Shown: positions 1-11,888 of the stretch, piece by piece
Layout of the letters: every line of letters begins with the position of its first letter
Position numbering within the stretch: position 1 is the stretch's first letter
Source of the DNA: Jaltomata sinuosa
Taxonomy: Eukaryota > Streptophyta > Magnoliopsida > Solanales > Solanaceae
NCBI GenBank assembly: GCA_003996215.1
Contig: QJPP01005182.1
Coordinates: 1-64,000, forward strand
DNA: 64,000 nt
Direction: 5' to 3'
The notes under the pieces: model-generated
Database searches by the model: none
Seen by the model: only the letters and a program-made list of their open reading frames with translations
Told to the model about the DNA's origin: nothing
Translations under genes and position numbers: made by a program

Positions 1-316
1 AGATGGGTCATCTGTTGGAAACATAATAAGAGTAAACCAACATATGGTATAGTTATTTCCAACATATGCTTAATATGTTGCAACAGATGAAGCATTTGTT
101 GCAACATATTATACATCTGTTATGGTATTAACAAAAATTTTACCACATAATACACCAAGAACATCAACATAAATCAACATTTATCACTTGAATAACAATT
201 TTGAAGAGCAACACCATACAAGAACAACAACACCAACATTTACCAAATAAAACAACATCAATAACACCAACAAAATTCAATAAAATCAACAAAACAACAA
301 CAACACAACAACATTT

Positions 317-403
317 ACCATCTGTTGGTTTACTCTTATTATGTTTCCAACAGATGACCCATCTGTTGATGAAAAACATAATAAGAGTAAACCAACAGAT
401 GGT
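317..403. repeat. 87-bp inverted repeat (hairpin-forming)
   Basis: The left arm starts ACCATCTGTTGGTTTACTCT and the right arm ends with its reverse complement at 403. The arms are about 30 bp and almost perfect, with a loop of about 25 bp that itself contains CAACAGATG and CATCTGTTG. A longer version lies at 5492-5636. Confidence 0.8.
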
Positions 404-683
404 ATAGTTATTTCCAACATATGCTTAATATGTTGCAACATAAGCATTTGTTGCAACATATTATACATATGTTATGGTATTAACAAAAATTTTACCACAT
501 AATACACCAAGAACATCAACATAAATCAACATTTATCACTTGAATAACAATTTTGAAGAGCAACACCATACAAGAACAACAACACCAACATTTACCAATA
601 AAACAACATCAATAACACCAACAAAATTCAATAAAATCAACAAAACAACAACAACACCAACATTTACCAATAAAACAATATCA

Positions 684-688
684 ATAAC
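684..688. repeat. Target site duplication ATAAC (left)
   Basis: ATAAC directly precedes TGTTGACACCC and is repeated at 5438-5442. Joining the flanks without the insert restores the sequence AATAACACCAACAAAATTC, which is present uninterrupted in the array near 612. Confidence 0.9.
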
Positions 689-1194
689 TGTTGACACCCA
701 ATTTTGGCCCTCCTTTTTCCCATAATTAATTTTTATATGCTTCTTAATCCCGAGGATTTTTTCAAATAATTTTCTTATTTCTATATTAATTTTATATTAA
801 TTTTGGCACCAATAACCGTTTTGTTTTAAATATTTCCTTTATATTTTTTTTATAATCATAATTACTAATAATATTGTATCTTATAAAATCACCCCAAAAA
901 TATTTTATAATTTCTTTCTTTTTAACGAATTATTAGTATAGTAACTTTTATTCTAAATGAAATCTTATCGTATCGCTATAACATTTCCTAAATATTGTTC
1001 TATCAATTGAGGATTACGATTACGCGTATCAAAATTATGTTTAAGTCAACTATATAAGTATTTGAAATTAATCGGGATGAAAGAATGCTTCGTTAAATTA
1101 ATTAAGTGGAAAACGACTAGGGAAATTATTTCTCTTCTACAAACTAATTCATTTACCAATTATTGGGCCAAATTCTTAATTTCCTAACCCAACC

Positions 1195-1560
1195 CATTTT
1201 TTCCTAGCCCATTACCCACCAGCCCAATTCGCCCCACCAGCCCACTTTCATCCAAATTAAACACACCCCTAATCCCTTTTCTTTTTCTTTCCACTCTCTC
1301 ACCCCCATTTCGTCCAAACATACCCCTCACCCTCCCAAAACCGACGCCGACAACCCCCACCCCCATACCCTGCTGCCGCCGCCCAACCTCACCACTAAAC
1401 ACACCCCTAATCTCTTCACTCTCCACTCTCTCCTCCCCAAAAACAGCCGACAAACCCCACCCCCAAACCCAACTGCCGCCGCCCAAAACCCCCAAAACCC
1501 GCCGGATTTTGCGGGCAAACGACGAACACACCCTCTCCCGTCACCTCACAACGTCCCTTC
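1195..1560 (-). other. C-rich duplicated block with G-quadruplex potential on the minus strand
   Basis: Two diverged copies, marked by AAACACACCCCTAATC near 1258 and 1397, each end in a cluster of C-runs (1354-1384 and 1455-1500) and GCCGCCGCCC. Read on the minus strand each cluster has at least four runs of three or more G with short loops. The block lies roughly 350-460 bp upstream of the TATA box at 1818. The long minus-strand frames here follow from the base bias and are not genes. Confidence 0.6.
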
Positions 1561-1817
1561 CCCTTTTCGGAGGCTTTTGGTAGCCTCGAAAAGGTCGCCA
1601 CCGCCGGTGGCAGACCTCGGAAAAGAGGAAACCCAGCTGGCCGCCGACCGTCTACTCCACACCGCCGACCTGTCACCATCGTTCAAATCCGCCTGAAAAG
1701 GTAGGCCTCTCATCTTCCTTTTTCTCAGATTTCATCATTTCCTTTTTTGCAACTTGGCTTTCCAAGAATTCAAATTTTGAATTCTTGGAAAGAGCCGTTT
1801 GCATCTTCAACTTTGGC

Positions 1818-1825
1818 TATAAAAG
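1818..1825 (+). promoter_or_regulatory. Probable LTR TATA box (TATAAAAG)
   Basis: GGCTATAAAAGGAAC is a good plant TATA match and is the natural U3/R marker of this LTR. Transcription would be expected to start about 30 bp downstream, just before the purine-rich and (CA)n leader. This is inferred from the motif and its position only. Confidence 0.55.
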
Positions 1826-1891
1826 GAACACTTGGGTTTCCATTTTTAGGGAGAGAAAAAGAGAAAAAAAAAAAAAAACGGAAAGAAAGGA

Positions 1892-1959
1892 GAACACACA
1901 CACACAGAGAACACACACACACACAGAAATAGACGCGCGAATACACACACACACACAGA
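1892..1959. repeat. (CA)n microsatellite clusters
   Basis: Three interrupted runs of CA/AC dinucleotides are separated by GAGA, GAAATAGACGCGCGAAT and similar spacers. They lie just 3' of the predicted transcription start of the LTR. Confidence 0.9.
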
Positions 1960-4900
1960 CGGGCGGAAAAATCAGAAATTATTATCAAAACAGCTTATAA
2001 AAAATTGTTCTCCGTTTGGTTCATTGTCGATTTGCATACTCACTATTCGTTTCACTCTCGTTGTCCCATTTGCTATTCGGCTAACCGGAGTCGGAGTCGG
2101 AAGAGTTAGTTTGAAACTCGACACTTGACGGTCTCAATCGCTGCCCAACACAAGGTAAATTCTATCCCGTCTAATTACTTTATGTTTAGTTTTGTGATCC
2201 ATTGATTCGTGTGAGTTTTGGTGGTTCATGTTTGGCTGATTTTAGGCGTTAAAACGTGAAACAAAATCAGTTTCTGATTGTTTGGTTTGGCTTATGTGAT
2301 TGTAAAATGTTACAACTCAAGACTTGACTCGAATGTTCTAAATGGCGTTGTTTGTTTGGTTTGAATTATCGTGGCTAATTTGAAGTAATGTAGTTGTTGG
2401 TTTGGTTTGGTTGCATTTATAGTTGATGGTGTATTGGAAGAACATTTACAACTTTGAATTAGCTTGAAATGAACCTCAAGAGGCTTCGAGTTTTGCCGAG
2501 TTTATACCGCTGATTGTTTAAGGATATTGTTGTGATCCCTTGATGACTATGATAATTGTTTAGTTCGTCTTTTATAAATTTTTTCGTTCCCGCAAGGTGT
2601 TGGCAGCTTTCGTTTAGCGTAAAGGGATTTAAAGGCTTAAAACTTTAGATTAGGATGATAAGACTACGAGTTTCAAGCCCTCAACATGGTTAACCGTTTG
2701 TTTGCGGACCTTTTGCGCTATTTGTTTCAAGATGTGGGTGCGGAAGTAGTGACTTCGAACCTGCTATATGATTGAACAAGCATGGAACTTTACTATCGCG
2801 ATAGCCATAGTTGGTTTGAATGTTTTTATGTGTTTTTGCTAACATACATTTGCCTAAGTATCAAGAGTGCCACTTAGTTTGCAAAGTTGAAATTAATGAG
2901 TCGTGACTCTCGTTTTCTTCATTTAAACTTGTGTCATAGTGAAGTTGGTGGACTAATTTGTTTGTCTTCATTTTGGTTGGTTGGTTGATTTCGTGTAAAC
3001 CCGAAAAGTATATGTTGTTATGCTTGCATTTCTTGTAGTTCAATTCTTAAGTTTAAAGTTTCAATAGTTTTGTCACATTTTTTTAGTCCCAAAAATGTTG
3101 TTTAGGATAGGAATGTATATATCATGTTTATATTTTCCGGCGTTTGTAAAATATCGTGGTCTTGCTTGTAATCTAACCTTTCTTCAAAACACCTTAATCC
3201 TAGTAAAAGTGGTTGATTTAGGTGCATTTGTTAGAAGAAGAGGGCTGCCCGTATTTTCATTATTTTGGTTTTAACTCGGGATCAATTTCGGGAATACTAG
3301 CTTAAAGAACTCATTATAGGCCAACATAGTAGTTTGGTTCTCCTTTAATCTCCCGGTTATTAGTGTTATCTTTTGAAGTGATTTGTTTCATAACTACTTT
3401 CTTTACTTGAAATAAATAATAATAAAGTTTTATATTGCTACTTGTTGTGTACTTTGTTTTCCAATAATCGACTAGTGTTGAAAATGTTCGTTTTGCCTAA
3501 GTTCTTTTCGGATAATCATCTCATGTTAGTTCGTTTGTGCTCTAGTCAAATAAATTCGATCATTTGCTAAAAAATGAAGCAAATATGGTTACATGTCGTC
3601 TTTCATATATTCTTGTGTATTTACCAAATAGCATGTTTGTTTTCTTTATCCCTTTATTGTTAAGTTTGGCATATTTCTATATTTTTGTAAACTTTGTTAT
3701 GCAAGTTACTAATCCTTATCACCTTTCTTTGTTTCATGTACACCCCGGAGAGTTGGAGTTCTCATTTGAAACTCAATCTCGGCCCAAATATGTTTTGGGC
3801 CAAACAACTATTAGGAACCATCGCGGTGTTTCGGAGTCACTCACTAGGAGATTAATTCCTCCAAAGGAACTTAATATACTTAGCCCTTTATTTTCTATAT
3901 GTTTTTCTTATTATTTGAATTTGTTTAACTAACCTTGTATTATTTGGATATGTGTTTTTCTTTGTGACTTCGATTAACATTTATCCTTCGGCTTACCATT
4001 TGGTTTGATTAGGATATTTAGTTTGAAATTTTGAAAGAGTTTTCCTTCATTCCTTTAGCCTAGGCAAATATTTCTAATTTCCCTTTTTAAATCCTTTAAA
4101 ATTAGTGTTTAAACACTTTCAAAAATAGTAGTGATAAATGGTGAATAGTGCAGATTTTTTATTAACTAACTTAGGCTTCGTTTCAAGAAGGACTTTGTTC
4201 CAAATAACTCGCGGTAGATTTTCAAAAGCATTAATTAGCGATTCAATTTATTTCACACCAATAGTTAGTCATTCTTAGGCTTTAAATTATAAAATGCTTT
4301 ATCTAATTTAGGCAAGCCTCCTTTATATTTATTAGTAATTTATGTATTCTCTTATTCTAACACCAATATTTTACAAGTATTTTGCTATACTCTATATATA
4401 TATTTTCAGATTTTCAGATTTTCAGATTTTTGAGGCCTAAAAACACAAGGTGTATATGTCATATGCTATCTACTACAAGGTATATATATTTATATTTTTA
4501 TTTACCCTTCTTCCTATTTAAATTACACATATATTATTTTTATCACAATTACATTTCACGTACATAATATTTTCTTTCGTATTCAATGCATGTTCATTTT
4601 TTTTACCTTACGAATAAAAGTCTCCCTTACATGAAAACAAATAATTCTCGTTTCTCTACTCATTTTTCAAATTGTTCTTTTACATGAAATATATTTACAA
4701 AACAAATATGGTTTCCTCTTATATCTTTTTTCTCTATTACCAATATATTTCTTACATACTTTTACTTATCCAAATCTTTTAAAATAATATACTTTTCACA
4801 TGATTTCCTATATTTTAAATATACATACGTCATCTTTACTTCCTTTTAATAAACATGTCATAAACTTTCTCAAACTTTAAGAACTACATATATTTTATTT

Positions 4901-5437
4901 TACAAAGGCATATTTATTATAAATAATATCTTCATCTTTTTACATAGCTTTTAAGTATATATTTCTTATAAATCATAAAGTTTTACATACTTTAATTATT
5001 GCTATTAAACTTTCATATATTTTGACATATACGTACATATGTTTCATCTTTTTACCATAAGTATATTTTATATTTTTGCCTATTGTAGTGGCATGTGTCA
5101 TATACTTTGAGTTTTTCTTTAAATTAATAAACCATGTTTTTATCACCTTTTAGCAAATAATGAGCAAATAATTTTCCAAATATTGTTTCTAAACTGAGTT
5201 TAAGGACTATCTTCGAATAGGCTCTGAAGGGTGCCTAACACCTTCCCTTCGAGTAACCAAAACACTTACTCAGAATCTCAAACGTTTTCGCAGACTAAAA
5301 ACAGAGTTTTACATACAAAATGGTTTCCTAAGTTTCCTAAAATTTAGGTGGCGACTCTAAACCCTTTTCCAAAACAAAGGCAGAAAGAGCCGGATGTTGC
5401 AAGCATATTTTGGCCAGTCCGAAAATAGGGCGCGACA

Positions 5438-5442
5438 ATAAC
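5438..5442. repeat. Target site duplication ATAAC (right)
   Basis: This is the exact copy of 684-688, immediately after the GCGACA end of the solo LTR. Confidence 0.9.
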
Positions 5443-5960
5443 ACCAACAAAATTCAATAAAATCAACAAAACAACAACAACACCAACATTTACCATCTGT
5501 TGGTTTACTCTTATTATGTTTCCAACAGATGACCCATCTGTTGGAACATATGAGTCATATGTTGCAACAGATGACTCATATGTTCAAACAGATGGGTCAT
5601 ATGTTCCAACATAATAAGAGTAAACCAATAGATGGTATAGTTATTTCCAACATATGCTTAATATGTTGCAACATATTATACATATGTTATGGTATTAACA
5701 AAAAATTTACCACATAATACACCAAGAACATCAACATAAATCAACATTTATCACTTGAATAACAATTTTGAAGAGCAACACCATACAAGAACAACAACAC
5801 CAACATTTACCAATAAAACAACATCAATAACACCAATAAAATTCAATAAAATTAACAAAACAACAACAACACCAACATTTACCAATACAACAACACCAAT
5901 AACACCAACATAATGTTCAAGAACAAGAACAACAACAACAACATTAACCCTAACTTTGAG
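5443..5960. repeat. AAC-rich tandem array (right part)
   Basis: This continues the array at 1-688 after the solo LTR, with the same ACCAACATTTACC, ACCACATAATACACC and AAGAGCAACACC blocks. The spacing to the previous unit is longer by about 120 bp, mostly because the central palindrome is expanded. After about 5,900 the array fades into (AAC)n-rich unique-looking sequence. Confidence 0.75.
5492..5636. repeat. 145-bp near-perfect palindrome
   Basis: It starts ACCATCTGTTGGTTTACTCT and ends AGTAAACCAATAGATGGT. The arms are about 70 bp with almost no loop and only a few mismatches. It is built from alternating CATCTGTTG/CATATGTTG and their complements. It is the expanded form of the inverted repeat at 317-403. 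Confidence 0.8.
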
Positions 5961-6884
5961 GAGAATACTCAGTTCAAATCTTCTTCTTCTTAACTCAGTT
6001 CAAGTCCAGTCCTCTTCTTATTCATTAACCAAAGCATTATTTTCAAAAAGCCTAACTTTTTGAGATGCAAGACCCTTCTACAACTGTAACAACAGATTCC
6101 AACAACAACAATAACAAAAAATTTACTTCTATCAAAAATAATAACACAAGACACAATAAAAATTCAAATCTCAACAGCTCTTTGCTCAAACAGATCAACT
6201 AATATGTTGCAACATATTACTTGTAAAAATTAAAATTTTACTACTTTCACAACAATGTTGAAGAACAAGAATAACAACAACAACAAAAATTTATATTTCA
6301 CTGAAGATACACATACTATTTTACAAATATACAATCATATCAAGTGTTAACCAATACCACAAATTAGGGTTTCTTTCATTTTTAAGCATAAAACAACAAA
6401 ATCATCAACCCACAGTCCAGTTCTTCTTCTTTAATCAAAGCCCTAACTTTTTTAAAAACCCTAACTTCTCAACTTTTTGAACCAAATAAAAGAGAAGGCT
6501 TTACCTAAAAACAGAGAGAAAGAGCAAAGGTCGATGGTCTACCCTGTTTATCGTCAGGAAAAGAACAGAAAAGAAGAGCTTCAGTTGGAAGCAAAATCGC
6601 AGTTGAGTGAAGAGAAGAGAAGAGAGAATTTTTTTTTTCAAAAAAAATTGAAAACTGATTTGATCGGTGGTTAAGAGAGAGTTGAGGAAAAGAAAGAGAA
6701 TTGGGGGAGTTGAAAAGTTTTTGAGTCTTTTTGTATTTTTAAAAAAATTAACAAGTTTTAAAAATGTTAGTTTAGTCCCCAATTAAATTAATCCTTATTT
6801 TAAGTGGTCTTTGACCTTGGGCTGGTCAAAGTGTCACCAAAATTAATATTGAAACTTAAGTGTCACCTTCCATTCAATTTTCTC
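5961..6884. other. AT-rich unannotated sequence, no gene seen
   Basis: This stretch holds CTTCTTCTT/CAACAA-rich low-complexity DNA, scattered CCCTAA-like words and a purine-rich segment at 6480-6720. The short open frame at 6477-6674 is Lys/Glu-rich because of the purine bias and is not accepted as a gene. Homology to the Tat LTR begins at about 6885. Confidence 0.5.
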
Positions 6885-9800
6885 CAGAAACCCTAGCCGC
6901 TACCTCCCTCTCTCATGCGTTCCCCGGAAAGAGGATGTTGTACGAGCAACGCGCCTCGTACAAACACCTCCGCTCACCCAGTACACCCCTTAACTCTCTA
7001 TCTCTTCGGCGTCTCTCACAAACGATGAAAAAACCATTACAAACCCCAACATTCCTTAATGATTCACAGCTCAAATGACGTTCAACAACATTAAAATTTC
7101 CAAACGGCGTCCAAGATCTCCATCAAAATCGTGTTGGCATCATTGAGAACCCTCTAGAAGAGGCTAGGTGTCAATTTCTCTGCATGATTCATGGAAATTT
7201 TTACAAGTTTCATACAAATCTTTGCTAGCCAGCATCATCCAGAAAGGATTTTGAAATTTCTCAAAGGAAATCCCCAAAAAGCCCTCTGTCTTTTCCCCCA
7301 TTTCTACCCTAATTTCCCCTATAAAAACCCTTTTGGGATTAAGGGAAGGAGGCTGGCTTTTCAATTCTGAAGTTTCTTTGGAGAACCACTCTCTAGCTTC
7401 AAAGAATTGCTACGTTTCAGAGTCTAGAAAATACCCTTAGAAATCTCTGTTCTCTTTTGGCAGTGGTGAAGTTTCCGGCAATAGCTCGTCATCCCAGTCG
7501 CTGCTCCAAGAGAGGTAAAACCCTTCATCCTTTCTTTTATTTTTCTTCTTCTTCATTTCTCCTAGCAACATGTAGCACTGTCTGTTCTTTTCTTTTTCTT
7601 AAGAAATATTTCTGCTGGTTTTAGGTTGTTTTGTTTGACCTGGTGTGAAGAAATTATGAATGAAAAAAATCTGCTCGGTTGAAGTTGTTGTTAAGTCACA
7701 GAGTTCCTCAATTTTTTGTTTGTTTTCTTCTTGTCTACTCTTCTCATTTGTTTTAAAATGGTTTTGTGTGCTTTATATGAACGTTGGCATACGGTTTGCA
7801 CATAAGTATCGCTTCATCATTACACGTTATGATTACGTGGATTGTGCAAACTAGGCCTCGTCTGAATAAAATTTCAAAATATTTCGCAGATAAGCATGGG
7901 TTTTCTCGGGTGTTTGGTTCTGTTTTACACTATTCAAATCATGTACAAATGTTAACTTTGTCTTCTTCATTTTAAAATCAAATGAGCTTATCAAACTTGA
8001 GTTTTCGAAGTAATATTGGGCATTATCTTTCTCCTAGTATGATTGAGTGTCAATGTTCAAGAAATATAAGATCCTTTAGCATAATATGATTTTATGAAAG
8101 CTCATGTATGCCTAAGATATTTGAAGTATGTATTTTTCCATAGCTCTTGACAAATTCAGACCTTGAATATTACTTATTAAGCTTTGTTCTTTCGAAAGTG
8201 TTCGTTGTATGTGTTTAAAAAAGAGTAAAACAGTCAGGTGCTTCGGTCAAAATCTTTATACCTGCTCCTAAATGTTTTCTTTGCCATAATAGGGATTTGG
8301 TTGCTAAAATAATCCTGAATCAGTCTTAAAGTCTCTTTGTCTATATTATCGAGTTTGTAAAACTTATAATGAAGATCTCATGTTCTACAATTCAAGTTTG
8401 GGGATTACGTCTTCATTTCATGCGCTAAACTATTTGATTTGAGTGTTACCTTCCCCTGTTTCTTGAAGCATTTTTATCAATCATGTTGCAAACACTTTAA
8501 CACAAGATGATTTCACTAGCCAAATTCCACGCTATGTGTATAAATTCATTGTGTTTGGCTGCACAGATCATTGTTCAATAGAAGATTCATTAATCTGGTT
8601 CAGCGCTATATGAAAATTAGGAAAGTAGTTGTAGCAAGTCACATGGTTATAATCAGTCCTCAACCTTAGTAAGTCGACTTCTATCTATTTAAGAAGAAAG
8701 GAAAAATCTTTTTTTTTGGATTGCATTCATGTGTGAGTCTATCTAGAATTCGAGTCCACTTCTCCTTGTAACTTCTGCTTACTTTGTTCATTCTGTAGTC
8801 ATTGATTGATTGTGATGAAACAGGACAGTAAAGGTCATTTTTCTTTATGAGTTCAACTTGGTTTTCTTTATATTGTTTATGTGGTTAATGAGTAATTTTC
8901 AAAGTTCGTAGGCATTGATGGTTTATGTTGGTTCATTTACATAAAAGGATAACTATCCCAAGCGAATATTGATTATGCTTCACTCTAAGAGGTGAAAACT
9001 ATGGTTTAGGCCTTGGTTGACTTGTTCATGATAACTTAGGTTCTTTTTTTCTAAAATGTGTTGTTTATCTTGGAAAACTGTAAATTTTGTTTCCTCTCCA
9101 TAGTAAAGCATAAAAAGATCAGTCCTTTATATTTGTTCAATTAAAAGAAGGGTAGTGGTCAGTCGGGTTCTCCTCTAAAAGATCGAATACGTTAAAACTT
9201 GCTTGTTTTTTTGTTTACTCTGTGAAGACGAAGGTGTAAAGATGGTTCATAAATTGGTCTGTTATTATATTGGTCTCACAAACTTTCTGTGTGAAAAAAT
9301 CAAACTTAGATCATCTTCTTGAAATATATGTTCTTTCTTTGATATGAGTAGTTGAGAATTATGTCAGTTATTGTACACTGATTCTTATTTTATTTTTGAA
9401 ACATATGATGCCTCTTTGAGTCCACTTTGACTCCCATTCCATCTGTGCATTCCTTCGTTGGGCTAAGAACCAATAACATTCGAGTCAGCCCTATCTCAAG
9501 TCCCAACGGACTGATAAGCAGATACCAAGGAGCTGGCTACAAGTTGAAGAAAATAAGCCAAACGGGCCAAAGCCCACAGCTTCAAGGGCGGGATAGCAGA
9601 AGCCCAAAAATGGACTAAGTTGAGGAAAAAAAGGATCTATATCCATTAGTAACAGCGACAGCCCAAAATAGCCAAGGATTAAAATTTGGACTAAAGTTTG
9701 AAAAGAACGGCGGTGGGCCTACAGAGGGCCCACAAACTAGATCTAGGACAGGGTTTTTTTTTGACAAAAGTCCAAGAGTTTTAATTATTTCTTGCTCCTT

Positions 9801-10440
9801 TCTTTATTTTTTCTTCGATAGGATTATTTGTATAATTGAACTATAACCCGTTTTTGAGGTAGTTGGTTTATCCCCAAACGAGTAAAACCTTTCTTCGATT
9901 GATTTTCTCTAAATCATTTTACTGTTTCTTCATGTAGAAACTTTTAAAAAAATATTGTGCTTAAATTTGTTAAAAACGAGCATGTTTTCCTTCTTCGTTT
10001 AGAAAACAAACTCTTTCGTGTGTTTTTATTTCTAAAAATTCAATTCTCTTCATTCAGTTATATTGTTACGCTTTTCTCAAATTAATTAAAAACAAGATGA
10101 TTTTCTCAAGTTAAAAATGAACAAGATGTTTAAAACTAAGTTCTTTTCAAAAGTTAGTCAAAATAAGTTATTTTCAAACAAGTCAGGACAACCGCAAGTT
10201 AGTGGATGTTTCGAGTTCTTTAAAAACCTTGTCGAAGCATTAATTTGAACCCTTACCCAAAATCACTTTAATTTTTAAAGTCTTTATCTATTTTAGATTT
10301 TAAAGATTTTTTCAAGGTTTTCTTAATTTTCCTTTAATTAATTAAGTGGCGACTCATGCTTTTAAATTGAAAACGTTTGGAAACTTTAACTAGATTTTCG
10401 AAATGATTTTCAAACAAACAAGTCATTTTCCCCTAAAACA
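6885..10440 (+). repeat. 5' LTR of the Tat element, 5'-truncated
   Basis: It aligns colinearly with about 18970-22484 and ends CCCCTAAAACA directly before the PBS. The first roughly 720 bp present in the 3' LTR (18246-18970) are missing. Upstream sequence (6790-6884) does not match the 3' LTR, so the 5' end was lost by deletion or rearrangement and no left target duplication can be read. Confidence 0.85.
7320..7327 (+). promoter_or_regulatory. LTR TATA box (TATAAAAA)
   Basis: CCCTATAAAAACCCTTTT is conserved at the same place in the 3' LTR (19412-19419), which supports it as the element's core promoter. Confidence 0.5.
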
Positions 10441-10444
10441 GAAA

Positions 10445-10462
10445 TGACAACTCTGCTGGGGA
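10445..10462 (+). other. Primer binding site of the Tat element
   Basis: TGACAACTCTGCTGGGGA begins four bases after the LTR end. TGGCGACTCTGCTGGGGA-like sites are typical of Tat/Ogre elements. I infer a tRNA primer but cannot assign the isoacceptor with certainty. Confidence 0.7.
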
Positions 10463-11888
10463 AAATTCAACTAGGTTCTAACCTCATTGTTTGTAACTAA
10501 CTTATTTGAATAACTATTCAGATTGTAATAATTAGTAAACTTTATTGTTTCCTTAATTGCTTACTTTTCCACAAAATATAAATTGTTTATGGCATTTTCT
10601 GTCTCTCTTAGCAAAGCATTAAAATACATTAGGGGTAAAAAGGTGATTACGCATGTATTTGCAATCGTTCTTAACAAAATACACAATTTTCAAAACAGAT
10701 GAGTGAAATAGTTGACCCGCAGTAGGTTAACGGTCACTTGTTGTTTTAGCCTTGGTTATCCGCCTGGGTTCCCGATCAATTTCGAAACCTATTCTAGAAA
10801 CTCAGGATAGAGTGAAACCAAATCCCGAAATAGGCATTGACCTAAGATTAATATCCAAGGGATATTAAGTCCATTAGTAAGACCACCTTATGTTCGAAAG
10901 GGCCCATGGCCCGAAAAAACAATCATCCCCTACGTGCTCAATTGAAGGATGTGATGTCGAGTTGTATGAACCATTGTCCCTCGGGATTGGGATATATTTA
11001 GATAGTCTTTTATTTTGAAGATTATCATTTGAAAGGCGTTCTGAATTCTAAGTAGTACAAGAAGTTCGAGAATGAAGGACCAACCACGATGGCCTAGCTT
11101 AGGATTGTACCCCTATGTGGGACTGATTTTGATGTATATTCCTTTTCCTGCAATTTTGTACCCCCATTCTATTTATTCAATATGTATAAATATATTTTGG
11201 GGCAATGGAATGTTTACAAATGACATACATATCCTTCAATTTGTTAGGCTTATCTTTGGCATAAAAGGTCACATATTCGTATAGGACGCGCTATGAACTG
11301 TTATATGATATAACTGCTTTATGTGCTATGTGTGTTTCTTGAATTAAGGAAAATTGGTCCACTCCATGTCAAAATTTTCTAGAACACCGTAGGCTGAATA
11401 TATAGCCCCACTGTGCAAAGACCGACCAAAATTACTTTTGGAGTTCTTCAAATTTCCCCAGAAAAAATCCAAAGACTTCTTTAAACCCTTGTTCAAAAAA
11501 CTAACTTACAATATTCGAACTATATCCTTTCAAGACTCGACCCTATCTTTAAGAAATTTTCATTTCCCCGCTTTGAAGAAAGTGCCAAAAAGATTCGAAA
11601 GCGCAACAGACAAAGTTTCTGAAGATGAACACTTGACAAGTCAACCTTCCTGATAAAATCCACTTATCCAAAATCAATGGGCATATTCCTGTACATTGAA
11701 CCCTCGAGTCTAATTACCCGTGGATCAATTTGCCTTGATGAAAAGCCACTTTATGTGTTTAATGCGGTTCTTATGTGTTTATTTTCTGTCAGATATCTTG
11801 TATTCTTTATCACTAACAAGATCTAACATATCGGCCTTTGAGTTGTTTTGCATCAACAGGTAAAAAAACTGATTTGTGTTGAAAAAAG
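10463..11888 (+). other. 5' leader between PBS and gag
   Basis: About 1.4 kb with no long open frame; the small frames at 11072-11284 and 11438-11653 have no recognisable domain. A long untranslated leader before gag is usual in Tat elements. Confidence 0.55.

Larger units (their letters stand above)
1..688. repeat. AAC-rich tandem array, unit about 356 bp (left part)
   Basis: The segment AATAAGAGTAAACC recurs at 24 and 380, giving a period of about 356 bp. Between these anchors the same blocks return in the same order: TGTTGCAACA-type palindromes, an ACCACATAATACACC block, and an (AAC)n/ACCAAC-rich stretch. A further copy lies at 5613 beyond the inserted solo LTR. Open frames here are low-complexity Asn/Gln/Thr strings and are not believable genes. 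The family is not recognised. Confidence 0.8.
689..5437 (+). mobile_element. Solo LTR of a Tat/Ogre-type Ty3/gypsy retrotransposon
   Basis: The element runs from TGTTGACACCCAATTTTGG to GGGCGCGACA, is 4,749 bp long and is flanked by the 5-bp duplication ATAAC. It has no gag-pol, PBS or PPT, so it is a solo LTR left by LTR-LTR recombination. Very long LTRs beginning TGTTGAYACCC and carrying GGTGGCGACTCT near the 3' end are typical of the Tat/Ogre lineage, and the intact element at 18246 starts TGTTGATACCC. A C-rich block, a TATA box and a (CA)n stretch lie in the first 2 kb. From about 2 kb to 5.4 kb it is AT-rich and has no convincing coding sequence. The orientation follows from the TATA box and the shared LTR start. 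Confidence 0.88.

Noticed and set aside
1184..1679. Gly/Val/Arg-rich minus-strand frames
   Set aside because: They come from the C-rich block of the solo LTR, overlap each other in several frames and have no domain.
3564..3932. 122-codon hydrophobic frame in the solo LTR
   Set aside because: It resembles no family, lies in AT-rich LTR sequence, and its membrane-like stretch reflects T-rich codons.
6420..6480. CCCTAA words suggesting an interstitial telomere repeat
   Set aside because: Only isolated copies, not a tandem array of the plant telomere unit.
6477..6782. Lys/Glu-rich plus frame and Leu/Phe-rich minus frame
   Set aside because: Both follow from one purine-rich strand; no conserved motif and no gene context.
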